NCBI RefSeq assembly: GCF_910592395.1
Contig: NC_088312.1
Location: 8,060,001-8,124,000, forward strand
DNA: 64,000 nucleotides
Direction of reading: 5' to 3'
Origin: Lineus longissimus
Taxonomy: Eukaryota; Nemertea; Pilidiophora; Heteronemertea; Lineidae
Part shown: piece by piece, positions 23,340-36,400 of the stretch
Position numbering within the stretch: the stretch's first letter is position 1
How the letters are laid out: the number at the start of each line of letters is the position of its first letter
Notes under the pieces: generated by a model
Database searches by the model: none
Seen by the model: only the letters and a program-made list of their open reading frames with translations
Told to the model about the DNA's origin: nothing
Made by a program: the position numbers and the translations under genes

Positions 23340-24420
23340 AACTACGTTTAGAACAATTTGTTTATCAAAAGGATGAGGCGCGATCTCAACAAAATTGGGT
23401 TAAATTGGTGAAATTTGTGAAAGTAAATTGCTGATTTTCCACCACATGGCATGGAAGGGATTCCCCAAAACTCCTTTGGCTTTTTATAAAATATGGATTT
23501 GGAATACATCCGGACATTTGTCTCAAAGCAACGTTTTGACTTCCCAAGCGTAACACTAGCAATAAAAGTAATGTTTTATATGACAGCTTTATTATCATTA
23601 CAAATAGAGTCCGGTATATTATCGACAATCGTAATTCTACCTCTTGCCTTTCCGGAATTTTGCAGTCATTATTTTAGTTACTTCCATGGGAATTCCGTGA
23701 CGTCACTGGGGACATCATTTGGAGTAGTCTTGCTGACTTGTTGTGAAATTTCATTTTTCACCATGAAAATAAAGATATTCAGCTGATATTTCTCGATTTA
23801 TTCACAGGTAAACTTCAAGTTATTATTGTATCTATCATAGTGACCAATAGTAAAAAAGCATATGGCTGTCAAAGGCAAAACTGAGCCTGATGAGTCGAAG
23901 TCGAAGAGTGAAGTCGATCGAACTCGAGTCGAAGCATTCAAGCAAAAGTGAAGTAGGCCTAGCCCTAGGCCTACTCAAGGAGAAGAGGGCTTGCTACTCT
24001 GCGACACACGCCAGAAATATTAAGAGCGATATAATGCTGATATAGTGTTGCATGTATGTATTGTAATTGGCTGTCAACGTGAGCATATCCTCCATCCTCA
24101 TCTCGCTAGGCATAGAGGCCCTTAGACCCCCTGGTGTAAAAGGGTCTATTCTCGACAAGCTCCGAATCTAAAAGTTGTAAAAAGCAAGCAATGAGACATG
24201 CACCGCCATGCACTGCCGCCACTGCCAGCCATCATGCCAGATCACTAGGACGATATCCGCCTGCGATCCATGTCACGATTGTCATAATAAGTACATGTAC
24301 AATGTCCAGGCTAATAAATTGCTAAGTGACAATGATAGTCTACCTGTTACTGTTAGCAAGGCGCCCTAAGCTGAAATTCGTGATATTTCCTATTTCAGAT
24401 TGGGTCTCCTCCAAACCAGT
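23340..24420. other. 1.1-kb divergent promoter region between DDX18 and ASCC3
   Basis: This separates the two start codons and must hold the promoters of both genes. I see no TATA box, consistent with housekeeping genes. A small open frame at 23862-23951 (29 residues, rich in Lys, Glu and Ser, with repeated GAGTCGAAG motifs) lies inside, and its coding status is unknown. CpG-containing stretches cluster near 23890-24010. Confidence 0.45.
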
Positions 24421-24432
24421 CAAGATGGCGGC
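24421..24432 (+). promoter_or_regulatory. TISU/YY1-type start-codon element of ASCC3
   Basis: CAAGATGGCGGC is an exact fit to SAASATGGCGGC, the Translation Initiator of Short 5' UTR, and to the YY1 site. The ATG at 24425-24427 sits within it. In mammals this element directs accurate scanning-independent initiation on leaders under about 30 nt and drives TATA-less transcription. It therefore supports this start codon and predicts a very short leader. Confidence 0.7.
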
Positions 24433-27400
24433 TCTTCCTAGATTGACAGGATTCCTCCGTGCATTTGCTGGTGAAGACGGTCATGACTATGGTGCCCTGA
24501 ACAATCTTGGAAAGAAACAGAAATTAAGGGCTGAGAGGCAGAGTCAGAGAGGTCTAACTTGGACCAAATTGCTGAATCTTCTTCATAAACATGCATCTGC
24601 CAGTAGAAGCCAAGTTGAGAATGACTTGAGAGAGTTGGTGCGATATGCTGCAGAGATTGGTTAGTGTATGATTATTTATTCGAGATGTTTTGTTATCAAA
24701 TGTATAATCGTTACCCTATAACACTAAAGCGTTCTAGTTCTTCTGTATTACATGTTAAACTATACTGTCATTAGAAGTATCCCTTACTTTGTTGAGGAGT
24801 CTGAAGTTAACCTACTGGTTGAATCAGTGGTCAGACCCTGGATGAACACCACTTAAAGAAATAGTACCTCACATTTTAATCTTGAATTTTGTTGCTTAAC
24901 AGGAGCAGTGCAATATCTGTCTTTTCTTTCCAGCTGGACGTGAAAACACATCTGACATGTTGGAAAGTTCAGCAGCATTCTTGTTCGAGACGTTTATCGA
25001 TGCAGCTAGTGTAGGCCATCAGCAAACAGTCAAACTGCGTGGACTCTTTGGACCATTCCCTGCATCGTCTGCTACAAAAGCCTGTGCCCTTGTCGGTAGA
25101 ATTCTAACGAACCTACCTGATCATGTTGTTGATGATTTGATTGAATCACTCAAGAGTGGTGAAGATAACAAGGTTGAGTTTGGAACTGGTATCAAGTTTG
25201 TATTCCCACAAGGTGATGATGACAATAGTGATGATGACTTGACATCTGAATCTGATGATGATGAAGATGCTGCGATGGACTTTGATTTCAAGTTCAAGGT
25301 ACCAGCTGCTGGGCCAGTGGAGGGTGCAACAGCTGGTGCTGAAAAGGAACCAGGCAGCGGACCATGGCTTTTGGCTCAAGTTGAACTGTACTTCCCTGGT
25401 GATCATATTTCTGTGTCTGAGATGGCAACAACTGTTTTGAACTTACTGAAGTCTTCCAAGACGGATGATGAACTTCAGAACGAGCTGTTTGATCTTCTTG
25501 GGTTTGACCGATTTGAGTTTATTCAGAGTTTGTTCCAGAGTCGGTCAAAGTTGCGGAAAGTGTCCGTTGAGAGTTTGAATAATGAGCCACCCCCAAGGAT
25601 AATTCAAGCAGTTAAGGTTCCAAAGGAGAAGAGACCTAACTATGGCTGCCAAGTAACTGTCGAGGTAAAGTATATCTGAATTGTGTTTTTCACTTCCTCA
25701 AGTCCAACTTTCTTAACTAGGCTAGATTACTAGGCTTTCTCCCCAACCCTCTACACACTCCGATAAGATTTTCAAAGAGGTGGATTCTAAGTATGTGTTT
25801 ATCCTTTTAAGACTGTTGAAGAAAAGGCTATGAAGAAGTTGATGAGGAAGGAAGAGAAGAAGACATCAAGAAAGGATGGCGGAGCAGACTTCGAAGACAG
25901 TGGGGAATTCATGCTAGACCCGCAACAACTGAGGGTTCAGAGGTAGGTGGAATTTCATCATGTTGCTGTCATGGCGGTAACAGTGGACCTGGTGTTGTCA
26001 GAGGGCAGTGATTTGGAGACTGGGAGCCTTAGATTCTTGAACCTGGCCAAATGACCCTGTATCAGCCAGATAGAGATAATTACATAGCCCAAATCACGTA
26101 GGGCAGGTTACCCATTTACCCTTGTGGTTCAATTGGGAACTAATCTACCTTTGTTTACATTTTTTGATTGATATTGGTGTCGATATTACTTTCAGGGAGT
26201 TAGCTCTTCAGAAGGCAATGACTGCTCCCTTATTCAGCCGAGGCAAGAAAGGAGACTATCCAGAACCCGAGGCCTATCCATATGTTTTTGATAGAAATAT
26301 CGAGGCGAGGAAATCTTCAGCTTTCATCAGTGGAACAAAGGTATATGCTCGTAGCTGGCAATTGAAATGTACCATTCGATTTGATCTCATTTCTACTGTT
26401 GAAATAAAACATGAAAAAAATGGAAGTACTATACTATTTGATACAAAACAATACAATACAATACAGGTATGGATATAGCACTTGTTACTCTGCTCAAAGC
26501 GCTGTTTCATTGCTGTTGCTTACTCTTATTTCAGATGACTCTTCCTGATGGCTTCAGTCGCAAAACGTTCGACTCGCATGAAGAAGTTATCATACCTCCA
26601 AGTGATCCACCTCCATTAAATATCGGCAAAACTCTGGTTCCTATATCATCTTTGGATGAGGTACATTCTTGGTGTTTGTTAAAACCTTGTTGATCTTTTA
26701 ATCCTTTTGTTGGTATTCGATTTCAAGATCACAACGTACAATTCAACAAATTTCTCTATGCAAATAAGGTCTGCTGAGCACAGAGCTGTAATCAGTAAAA
26801 CTCTTTGGAAAGGATCAGTACACATCGTTGAAACCAGGCGTAAGCTGAAGGACCTCTTTTAAGTTGCATCTTCTCAATCTCTGTCATATTTATTTTCAGA
26901 TTGGCCAGCTAGCATTCCAAGGGATGAAATCCCTCAACAAGATCCAGTCGATAGTGTTCGCCACTGCCTACAAGACCAATGAAAACATGCTTATCTGTGC
27001 TCCAACTGGTGCTGGTAAAACAAACATTGCTATGTTGGCTGTGCTGCATGAACTCAAGCAACATCTGTCACAAGGCGTAATCAAGAAGGATGAGTTTAAG
27101 GTACTGTCACATTTGCATCATGTCCCATTTATCCTACTCTTATGACCATGATTGCAATTTAAATCAATGGTATTTTCCCTTGTAGATTGTTTATGTTGCT
27201 CCCATGAAAGCTCTGGCTGCTGAAATGGTGAGGAACTTTGGAAAGAGGCTCGAAGCCTTGAATATCACAGTTAAAGAACTCACTGGTGACATGCAACTTA
27301 CAAAACAAGAGATCCTCAAGACCCAGGTCAGTATTTCTTATTGAGTGTCTTACTCTAGAACTTCTTAAAAGCCAACTGTATTCTATTCAATTCTTGTGTA

Positions 27401-30400
27401 ACCAGACTATGCCAAATTACCATTGGGCATAACAATTTTTTTTGTGATGATTGAATATCTTTTACAGTAGAGATATTCTTGTGATCTTCATATTTTAGAT
27501 GGGATTTGTTTATTTTTCCAGATGCTAGTGACAACACCAGAAAAATGGGACGTGGTGACAAGGAAGAGTACTGGAGACGTCGCCCTGACTCAACTCGTCA
27601 AGTTACTTATCATTGATGAGGTTCATTTACTGAATGATGACAGAGGACCAGTCATTGAAAGTCTGGTAGCTAGGACGCTCCGACAGGTTGGTCGATAATC
27701 TTTTCATCTCCTGTAAAATGATGACTTTTTCACTTTTGAGGGTGTTTTTGAGACTTTGTTGAGGAAAGGCGTGATAAAATGTTTCCAGACATTGTGTGTC
27801 TTTGTAGACTTTCCAGGGCAAACAGTTTATGAATTTGTATTCTTCAGATTGAATCATCCCAGAATATGATACGGATAGTTGGACTGTCAGCCACCCTGCC
27901 CAATTACATGGATGTAGCAAGGTTCCTAAACGTCAACCCTTGGACTGGCTTGTTCTTCTTTGATGGGCGCTTCAGACCTGTTCCTCTTGGAATGACCTTC
28001 GTAGGTGAGTTGAATTGAAAGTGTTCTTGAGATTGGACATGGTATCATCAAACAAAGTTCATAAATTGCTGGATTTCTGATCAATATGATCCCATTCTTG
28101 TCTTTAGTTTTTGTAATAGTGAGTTGTAGATTTCGTTCTGACATTTTCTCAATGTGGTAGGTAAAGGGTTTCCTCTTTCACTTCAGGTATCAATAGTACC
28201 AACAAAATGGACATGCTCCACAAGATGAATAAGGTTTGCTACGAGAAAGTCCTAGAGCAGGTCAGAAGAGGCGAGCAGGTGATGGTGTTTGTCCATGCCA
28301 GGAATGAGACGGTCAGGACTGCCATGCTGCTGAGGGAAATGGCCAAGAATATGGGAGATATTGTGCTATTCTTGGCAGAGCAAAATCCAAAATATGGTGA
28401 TGCAATGAAGCAGGTAGAGTTTTTCCCAAGACTTTTTCTAAACCCTGGCTCTCAGAAGCCTGGCTCTCAGCACAGATATCTTTCTAAAAAAACGATGCAA
28501 GTTAAGCACTTGAGAAATCCCCAAGTAGTAGCACCAGAAGAAACAGACTCCAATGTTTTATTCCCCACTTGTCTTCATGTATGACAGAGTGTTCTTTTTT
28601 CATTATTTCAGATAAGCAAATCGCGGAACAAAGAACTCCGTGAACTGTTTCCTGATGGTTTTGCGACACATCATGCTGGCATGCTGAGACAAGATCGCAA
28701 CCTCGTAGAGAAATATTTCGGGGCTGGTTTGGTGAAGGTGTTGGTCTGCACTGCAACCCTTGCCTGGGGTGTCAACTTGCCTGCTCATGCAGTCATTATC
28801 AAGGTAAAGAAAATGTTCTAGATGTGAAGTGGTCACAAGACTGTAGACACCTTTATGTATTATATCTCCTTATTTAAGAAATTTCATTCAAAATGAAGAA
28901 TGAATCATTGCCGATTTCAAAAGGACATTGCTCCTAGGGGTACATGTATGCAAAGCTATGCCAGGTTATATCATGTGTCTCCTCTAAACCCATAAATAGT
29001 TTTCTTAAACCTTGGTTAATATTTGAATGCTCATCCCACATTAAGGGTGGTAAGAACCGAGTGAAAATGATGTTCGGATACCTAGATAACAGAAAATGAG
29101 TAGAATACTACGTTTGTCTTTCATTTCAGGGTACAGACCTGTATGATGCCAGAAGAGGTTCTTTTGTTGATCTTGGGATACTCGATGTGCTCCAGATCTT
29201 CGGTCGTGCTGGTCGACCACAGTTTGACAAGTATGGTCAGGCGACGATTATCACTGCCCAGGCGAAGCTCGCTCATTACTTGTCACTGCTCACCCGACAG
29301 AATCCTATTGAAAGTCAGTTCACCGCCAGCTTAAAGGACAACCTGAATGCAGAGGTAATATTTCTAGCCGTATTTATCCATGGTCAATAAACCTTAACCT
29401 TTGACCTTGCATAAAAAAGAAACAGCATCAATTTGTGCTTTACTATTGGACTTCTCTTCCAGGTGTCCCTCGGTACAGTTACAAATGTGGACGAGGCTGT
29501 GAAATGGCTCAGCTACACGTACCTGTTTGTGAGGATGCGGTGTAACCCATTAGCATACGGTCTGCCTTACGATTGTCTATCAAATGATCCAAACTTGGAT
29601 AATCATCGGAGAGAGCTTGTGGTCATAGCTGGTAAACCTCAGTCTTGTGTTTAGAATATTGGTTTGTAGGCTGGAGAGAGTATTGTAGGTTCCTCTGCTG
29701 TCTGTAGAGTAGGTACATGTACAGTAGGTACATGAAGAGTATGTGGAGTAGGTAGAGAGTCTGCTCCATGATAGAGTGGTTCTTGGTTCCCACTTTTTGC
29801 TAGGCCGCCAATCTTATCCTAGTGTAGGTCTTGTTATTGAATGAGTAGGTGCTACCAGACATCCCAATAGGCTTATTGAATAATTAGGATTATAGTCATC
29901 AAAATACGCATAGGGCAGATGCTGTTCATATACTGCTAAAATTCTGTTCCCCTGTTCAGGACGAGCTCTTGACAAGGCCAAGATGATCCGATTTGAGGAG
30001 AGAACCGGGTACATGTCTGCAACTGACCTGGGAAGAACTGCCAGTCATTTCTATATCAAGTATGAGACCATGGAGGTCATCAATGAGAAGTTTGCACCAT
30101 TGATGACGGAGGGAGATGTCATAGGAATGGTGTCGCAATCCCAGGAGTTTCAGCAGATCAAGGTAAGGATGTTTTCCTTAAAGCAGACATGAGGAGGTCA
30201 TAACCCTTTGATGTCGCTGATGTCATTGCCATGTCATCACAAATCAGACATGTCATTGCTAATATAAGAATAAGTGTTGTTGCATATGCTATGTGCATGT
30301 ATCATTGTCAGAGGTCTGATGTCTGAGGTCCCTTGTCAGAGGTTACAGTACTTAAATTTATATTGACATCTGGTTTATTGTTGCTATTACATCTACCATG

Positions 30401-33400
30401 TAGGTTTGGATCTCTTGGGGTAACTCTTGGGCTATGATGGTGTTGCATCTTTGTCTTCTTCTTAGGTCCGTGATGAAGAACTTGAAGAGATGGAGGTCCA
30501 TATGCACTCTGACTGTCACATGCCTGTTGCCGGGGGTGTTGAGAACCCTCATGGCAAGGTCAACATCCTACTGCAGACATACATCTCAAGGGGATATGTG
30601 GACGGATTCTCCCTTGTATCGGACAGTGCATATGTAGCTCAGGTAAGACTTAAAATATTTACAACTTTTCACTCGTTCCATTCGGCTGGAGGTCTGCATT
30701 GCTCTTGAATACGAGGTCGATGGTCGTATCTTCAGACAAGTCGGGTTTGAACTTGCCATAAAAAGTGGAGCTATACTGTTATTTCGGAGCTTGCCAACCT
30801 CTTGGCAGCTGTGTGGGCAAAGACGTCAGATTAAAATACAGTATTCTCTTGACTCCTCTTTGTATTTTTCTTGATATTTCTGCAGAATTCTGGCCGAATC
30901 ATTCGAGCCCTCTTCGAGATGGCCCTCAGGAAAGGCTTGCCCATCATGGCTGGGCGTCTGCTGGCATTGAGCAAGAGTATTGACAAGCGGCTCTGGGGAT
31001 TCGAGCATCCGTTGAGGCAGTTCAATACCTTGGGACCGGAGATTCTCCATAAGATTGAGGAGAAGAGGTTGACCATTTCCAGGCTTCAGGAAATGGATCC
31101 AAAGGAAATAGGTAAGGCTTAAAGACATAGTTCATTTGTATGTTCTTTGGTTTTTTTATCAAATGCTGTGAAGAGTATGGTTGTACCTATTTGAGAATGA
31201 AAAGTGTATTAAAACTTAGTATATTTTTCATTGTGATTTCGGTTTTTTCAGGTCACATGGTTCGTCACGTCCGCATGGGGACGACCATCAAGAAATGCGT
31301 GAACGAACTCCCTTCGGTGGCACTAGAAGCAACAATCCAACCAATCACTCGAACCGTGCTGAGAGTGAGACTTAGCATTACACCAGAATTCACGTGGAAT
31401 GATCGCGTCCATGGAAATACGTCGGAGTCTTTCTGGATCTGGGTGGAGGACCCGGATAATAACCATATCTATCATCATGAATACTTTGTGCTTCAGAAGA
31501 AACAGGTTAGTCCATGGGGTGCAATGGCATTGTTGTCATCAGCAAGAGGGCCATGGTTAGAATATTTGCTGAGCCTCTCCTTACCTGTTCTACTTTGTAC
31601 ATTTGTAGTTGAAATGACATGTACTCTGCTTGATATACTCCTTTTCTCTTTCAGGTTTTGAATCAGGAGCCTCAACAGCTTATCTTCACCATCCCAATCT
31701 TTGAACCCCTCCCAACACAGTACTATGTGCGGGCCACGTCAGATAGATGGTTAGGCTCAGAGGCTGTGTGTGCCATATCATTCCAGCATCTCATCCTACC
31801 AGAGAGACATCCACCCCACACAGGTCAGTAGAATTGCTCTGACTTTTTTGCTGAAGTGGACTCCAAATGTAGTTTCAATTTTGCCTACCACATGTAGATA
31901 TGTAGTGCTTGTTGTGTGTATGTTGTCCAGAGCTTGAAAGATCAAAGGGTCGTATGTAAGACAGAAAAAAAACTTGGATGTTTTTCTTCTTTTCAGATTT
32001 GCTTGATCTACAGCCATTGCCGATTACTGCTCTCAACGATCCTTCGCTGGAATTGCTGTACAAGTTCAGTCACTTCAATCCGATTCAAACTCAGATATTC
32101 CATACCGTCTACCACACGGATTGCAACGTCCTACTTGGAGCACCTACAGGTTCTGGCAAGACTGTTGCTGCTGAGATGGCCATCTTCAGGGCTTTTAGAG
32201 AGTACCCAAAGTCAAAGGTAAGCTGTATGGCCTCAAATGTGTTCGTTTGCAGTTCAGCATCCTTCAGAGTAAGGTTTTCTATTGGAGCCCCTTCCTGTAC
32301 TGATCAAGGTGTTCGACTCTCAATCCAAGAGTCATAAGTGTCAAGATCAAGTCTCCTCACTGCTTGAACTCTTCAGGTAGCTTAAGCGAGTGCTGTATGA
32401 GTTGTTGCTCCTTGACACTTCAGTTTAGTTGGCATGTGTTACAACAGACTTGACAAACTTGTGCACCGAGTCCAAGCTGTCTTTTTGGTTGAATGAGGTA
32501 ATGAAAATGTGCATCTCTTTTGTCAGGCCGTGTACATTGCGCCATTGAAAGCTCTAGTCAGGGAGAGGATGGAGGATTGGAAAATAAGGGTTGAGAAGAA
32601 ACTGGGAAAGAAGTAAGTCACAAGATTCTACTAGGTTGTGTAGTTAAGTGACTTGCCCATGGCCATAAGCCATGTGTCCATGTTAGGTATTGAACCAGTG
32701 ACTTTCTCACTATGAGTCTTATACTTTGAATACTACATGTAGATCACGACTCTACTGTTCATGCCTAAATTATTTCTGATTTCCTTCCAGGGTGGTGGAG
32801 TTGACTGGAGATGTGACTCCGGACCTACGTGCAATATCCAAAGCTGACCTGATCGTGACGACACCGGAGAAGTGGGATGGTATCAGTAGAAGCTGGCAGA
32901 ATCGGAGCTATGTGAAGGCAGTGTCAGTGCTGATTATTGATGAGATACATCTCTTAGGTGAGTGCCTTAACTATTTTCTCAATCGGAGCATGCTGTTTTG
33001 AGTTTTGCTACAGAGAGAACACAAAAATATCTTTCAAATCTTCCTGATTTCTGGTAGGCATGTCAATCAACTGTCTGGGGCATGGTGCCACTGAGTCAGT
33101 GCATTGACATAGTACACTGATGACTTATACACTGAGCAGTACATGTAAGGAGGAACTGGTTCATATCCTGGGGTGGTGATGGAAATGTACTAAGTAGTTC
33201 AGAAATGGTGTTTAGTAGAATAATGTCTTGCTGACTTGTTCCATCTTATGTCATATTCATATTGTTTTCAGGTGACGACAGAGGGCCTGTACTGGAAGTT
33301 ATCGTATCTAGGACAAATTTCATCTCATCTCATACATTGAAGCCTGTGAGAGTGGTTGGCCTGTCGACTGCCCTGGCTAATGCGAGAGACTTGGCTGACT

Positions 33401-36400
33401 GGCTTGGAATCAAAGAGGTGAGGGGAAAATGGGAAAATGCAATCTCTCACCTTCTTTCAGTCTTTCAATGCCTTGGCTACCTTATCCTGAGTAAACCCTG
33501 TCTTGCTCAGCTCGGTTTACTTAGATATCAATCTTGCTCATTCTACCTTCAGGTTGGTTTATTCAACTTCCGTCCATCTGTGCGACCTGTTCCGCTGGAA
33601 GCTCACATTTCAGGCTTCCCTGGGAAACATTACTGTCCAAGAATGGCCACGATGAACAAGCCTACATTCCAAGGTACGTGAAAAGTCCTGACTGGTAGGA
33701 TATGGCGGTGGCAGGGGGTAAGGGAGTGGTGGAGGTTCATAGTCTAACTTGTCGTGTTTGGCTCAAACCTGTCCTAATGCAGAAGCTTAACACTGAGGAA
33801 AGAAGTTACCTAAAGTGATTAAAGTATGATCCTTGGTACATGTATTGAACTATGTTAAATATTCCAGTATCTATTTGTTCCAGCCATCCGTACCCACTCT
33901 CCATTGAAACCAGCCCTGATCTTCGTGTCGAGCAGACGTCAGACCAGGCTGACTGCCATAGATCTGATCGCCTACTTAGCAGCAGAAGACAACCCTAAAC
34001 AATGGATGACAATGCCTGAGATTGAGGTGAGTAAGGATTTTGTTGCGCAGTCATTCCGCTTTTGACTTCGTGTTGTTCAATGTTACGAGTTATCTGTTAT
34101 CCATGGTCTGTAAACATTGTTGTGGAGTGACTGCACCAGTCTACTTTTGTGATTCAAAATCTATCAAAAGGCATCACAACCCGTTCTTTCATCAGACTTG
34201 AGGCAATGGTTTGCCATTTGGCCAAGAGATGGAAGTAGTGTTTCTTCCATTTAGAATGCAGAAGTCGGCAAAATAAATGAATAGATGAAGTCATTCCAGA
34301 AAATCTGTCATTGAGCCTGCTCTCTGATGGTATTAATTGTATTTTCACCGGTAATCATAAATCAATGCAATAACAGCGCATTACCAGATAGAGGATTACA
34401 TATTACTGTCATCAATCTTGTTTGTTTGTTTTGACATTATCATGTTATAAGTCTATTCTCAGTGATATAGTACCCTATTGTCTGGCTTTAATGATATTTA
34501 TGATGCAAAGAGTATTATCTGCTACAAGGGAGATCAGTAAAAAAAGTGTTTAGAGCGCCGGGCTCATAATCGGAAGCTCGTGGGTCGACTCTTGGAAGGA
34601 TAACCGCTGTTTTGTCTCTGCGTCCTTGAGCAACGCGTTTAACTTTACTAGCTTCTAATCTCCCAGTGAGCAAGGGGGTACCTTGCTGGCAGAGGTGGTA
34701 GAATTGAATGCAAGTCCTGAATGCTGAAAACATGAAGCTCGGCAAGTGATACTCTCCAGGGAGTTGAGCTGGAATCTGGAATGTACATAGACAGGCCAGT
34801 AGCTGGGATAATGATATTAAGCAATTTGAGTAATGAAACGGCATTGTATTTGACACTTTCATCATTATTATATTATTACATGGCCTTGAACGAAATGTTG
34901 GTGGTTTCATGTTTTTCCTTCTTTACATTTAAAAGTCAACAAGCTAAGTCAGGAAATAATATTTTTAATTTGATTTACTATTCATTCAATAATTACGATG
35001 CGTCTGCTTATAAAACCAAATGTAAACATCAGTAGTGAATTTTATCGCTTACAACAGGCATTGAAATCTCTATAGCAACGTATTAACAAGTCTCTAATAA
35101 TCATGAAAAACAATAATAAGGTGTCAATCAAATAAAATGTGTCAGATGATGGTGGGTGTTACAATGAATGGTTGCAGAAGATAGGAACATGCACCTTTAA
35201 GTGTGTGAAGTATAACATGTGAAACAGGCTAGATCGTCCCGTTACCAAATTTCTGATTATTGGCAGTGCTATACATACATTTTATGGCAAACTCTGCATT
35301 TTTTACTTTACAACTCACAGCATACTAAAACAATACCATATAAGGCTTAAACTTGCAATCGGTCCTATATCGGAGCCCATATTTCCAGGACACCAAAATG
35401 CATCTGACATGACACACCTACCACATAGTCACATATCTCCTAGATAAAAAAAATAGATAACTTCATGGTTTGCTTGCCCCTGTAATATTGATGATTACCA
35501 GCTATTGAAATAACAAAGCGCCTGGTAATTAGGTGCCTTGTTGTAATGGTTTTAATTATCGGGCATTGTGTGGGTTTTCCAAAATCAATTTTTCACGTTC
35601 CTTATGACAATCGCAGATTACCCAGATATCAGACAAATGTGTGCATTGTGTGCCAGAGACATGACTGTTGATGTTAATTTTGTCCGAGTTTGGCATCACT
35701 TTGGCCATGATAGAGCACTATTACCTGTGAATGATGAAGAGGCAGATGTGTGATTGTTAGCATGGCCTTCACGAGCACTTTGCTGGGCTGTGATCATGGT
35801 TACTAGGGAAGTTAATGTCATCATTGAGATAGATGATTTTAAACCCTTTCTTGAATGATCGTAAAACTGATCTTGGGTACCTTGTGTTATATACTGCCAA
35901 AGGCAACCAAGGACTTGGTCCCAAAAATATGGTTAGGACTGAATTTGATACACAAATTTTGGATTCATTTGAATATATGATAAAAAGGGTTCTGTCATTG
36001 ACTTTCTATGTTGTACGGCACGAGTGTTATAAATTTTCCCTGTAGATATTAATATCTTGCATTATCTTTTGCGTATTGGTTTTAAGTGCCTTTCCATAAT
36101 GCCTTGCATTTGAATCGGGAACAAATTCCTGGCACTTCATACCGAAATTTGCTATACACTTTCGGTAATGATGAAGTAGTGCAATTTCATGGTTGACCTT
36201 GGTAACGGAGTAGTTTTCGGCTGATGGTTTACTAATATGATGGATTCCCTTCTCAAAAATGCGATCTGGTTTTACGATACATTTAGTTCGAAGTTTGCTA
36301 ACGACAGACGTTCGTTTGATGTATTCCTGCGACAAGAATACGCCGTTGCGTGTCTCGTTGTGAAAATCTTCAGGAACGTCAAAGAAAACGCTTTGAAAGC

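Noticed and set aside
34551-34600. A functional tRNA gene
   Set aside because: A- and B-box-like sequences are present but acceptor and anticodon arms do not pair, and a SINE body follows.
35568-35753. 61-residue frame in ASCC3 intron 24
   Set aside because: Not homologous to ASCC3 and without splice sites in the right phase.
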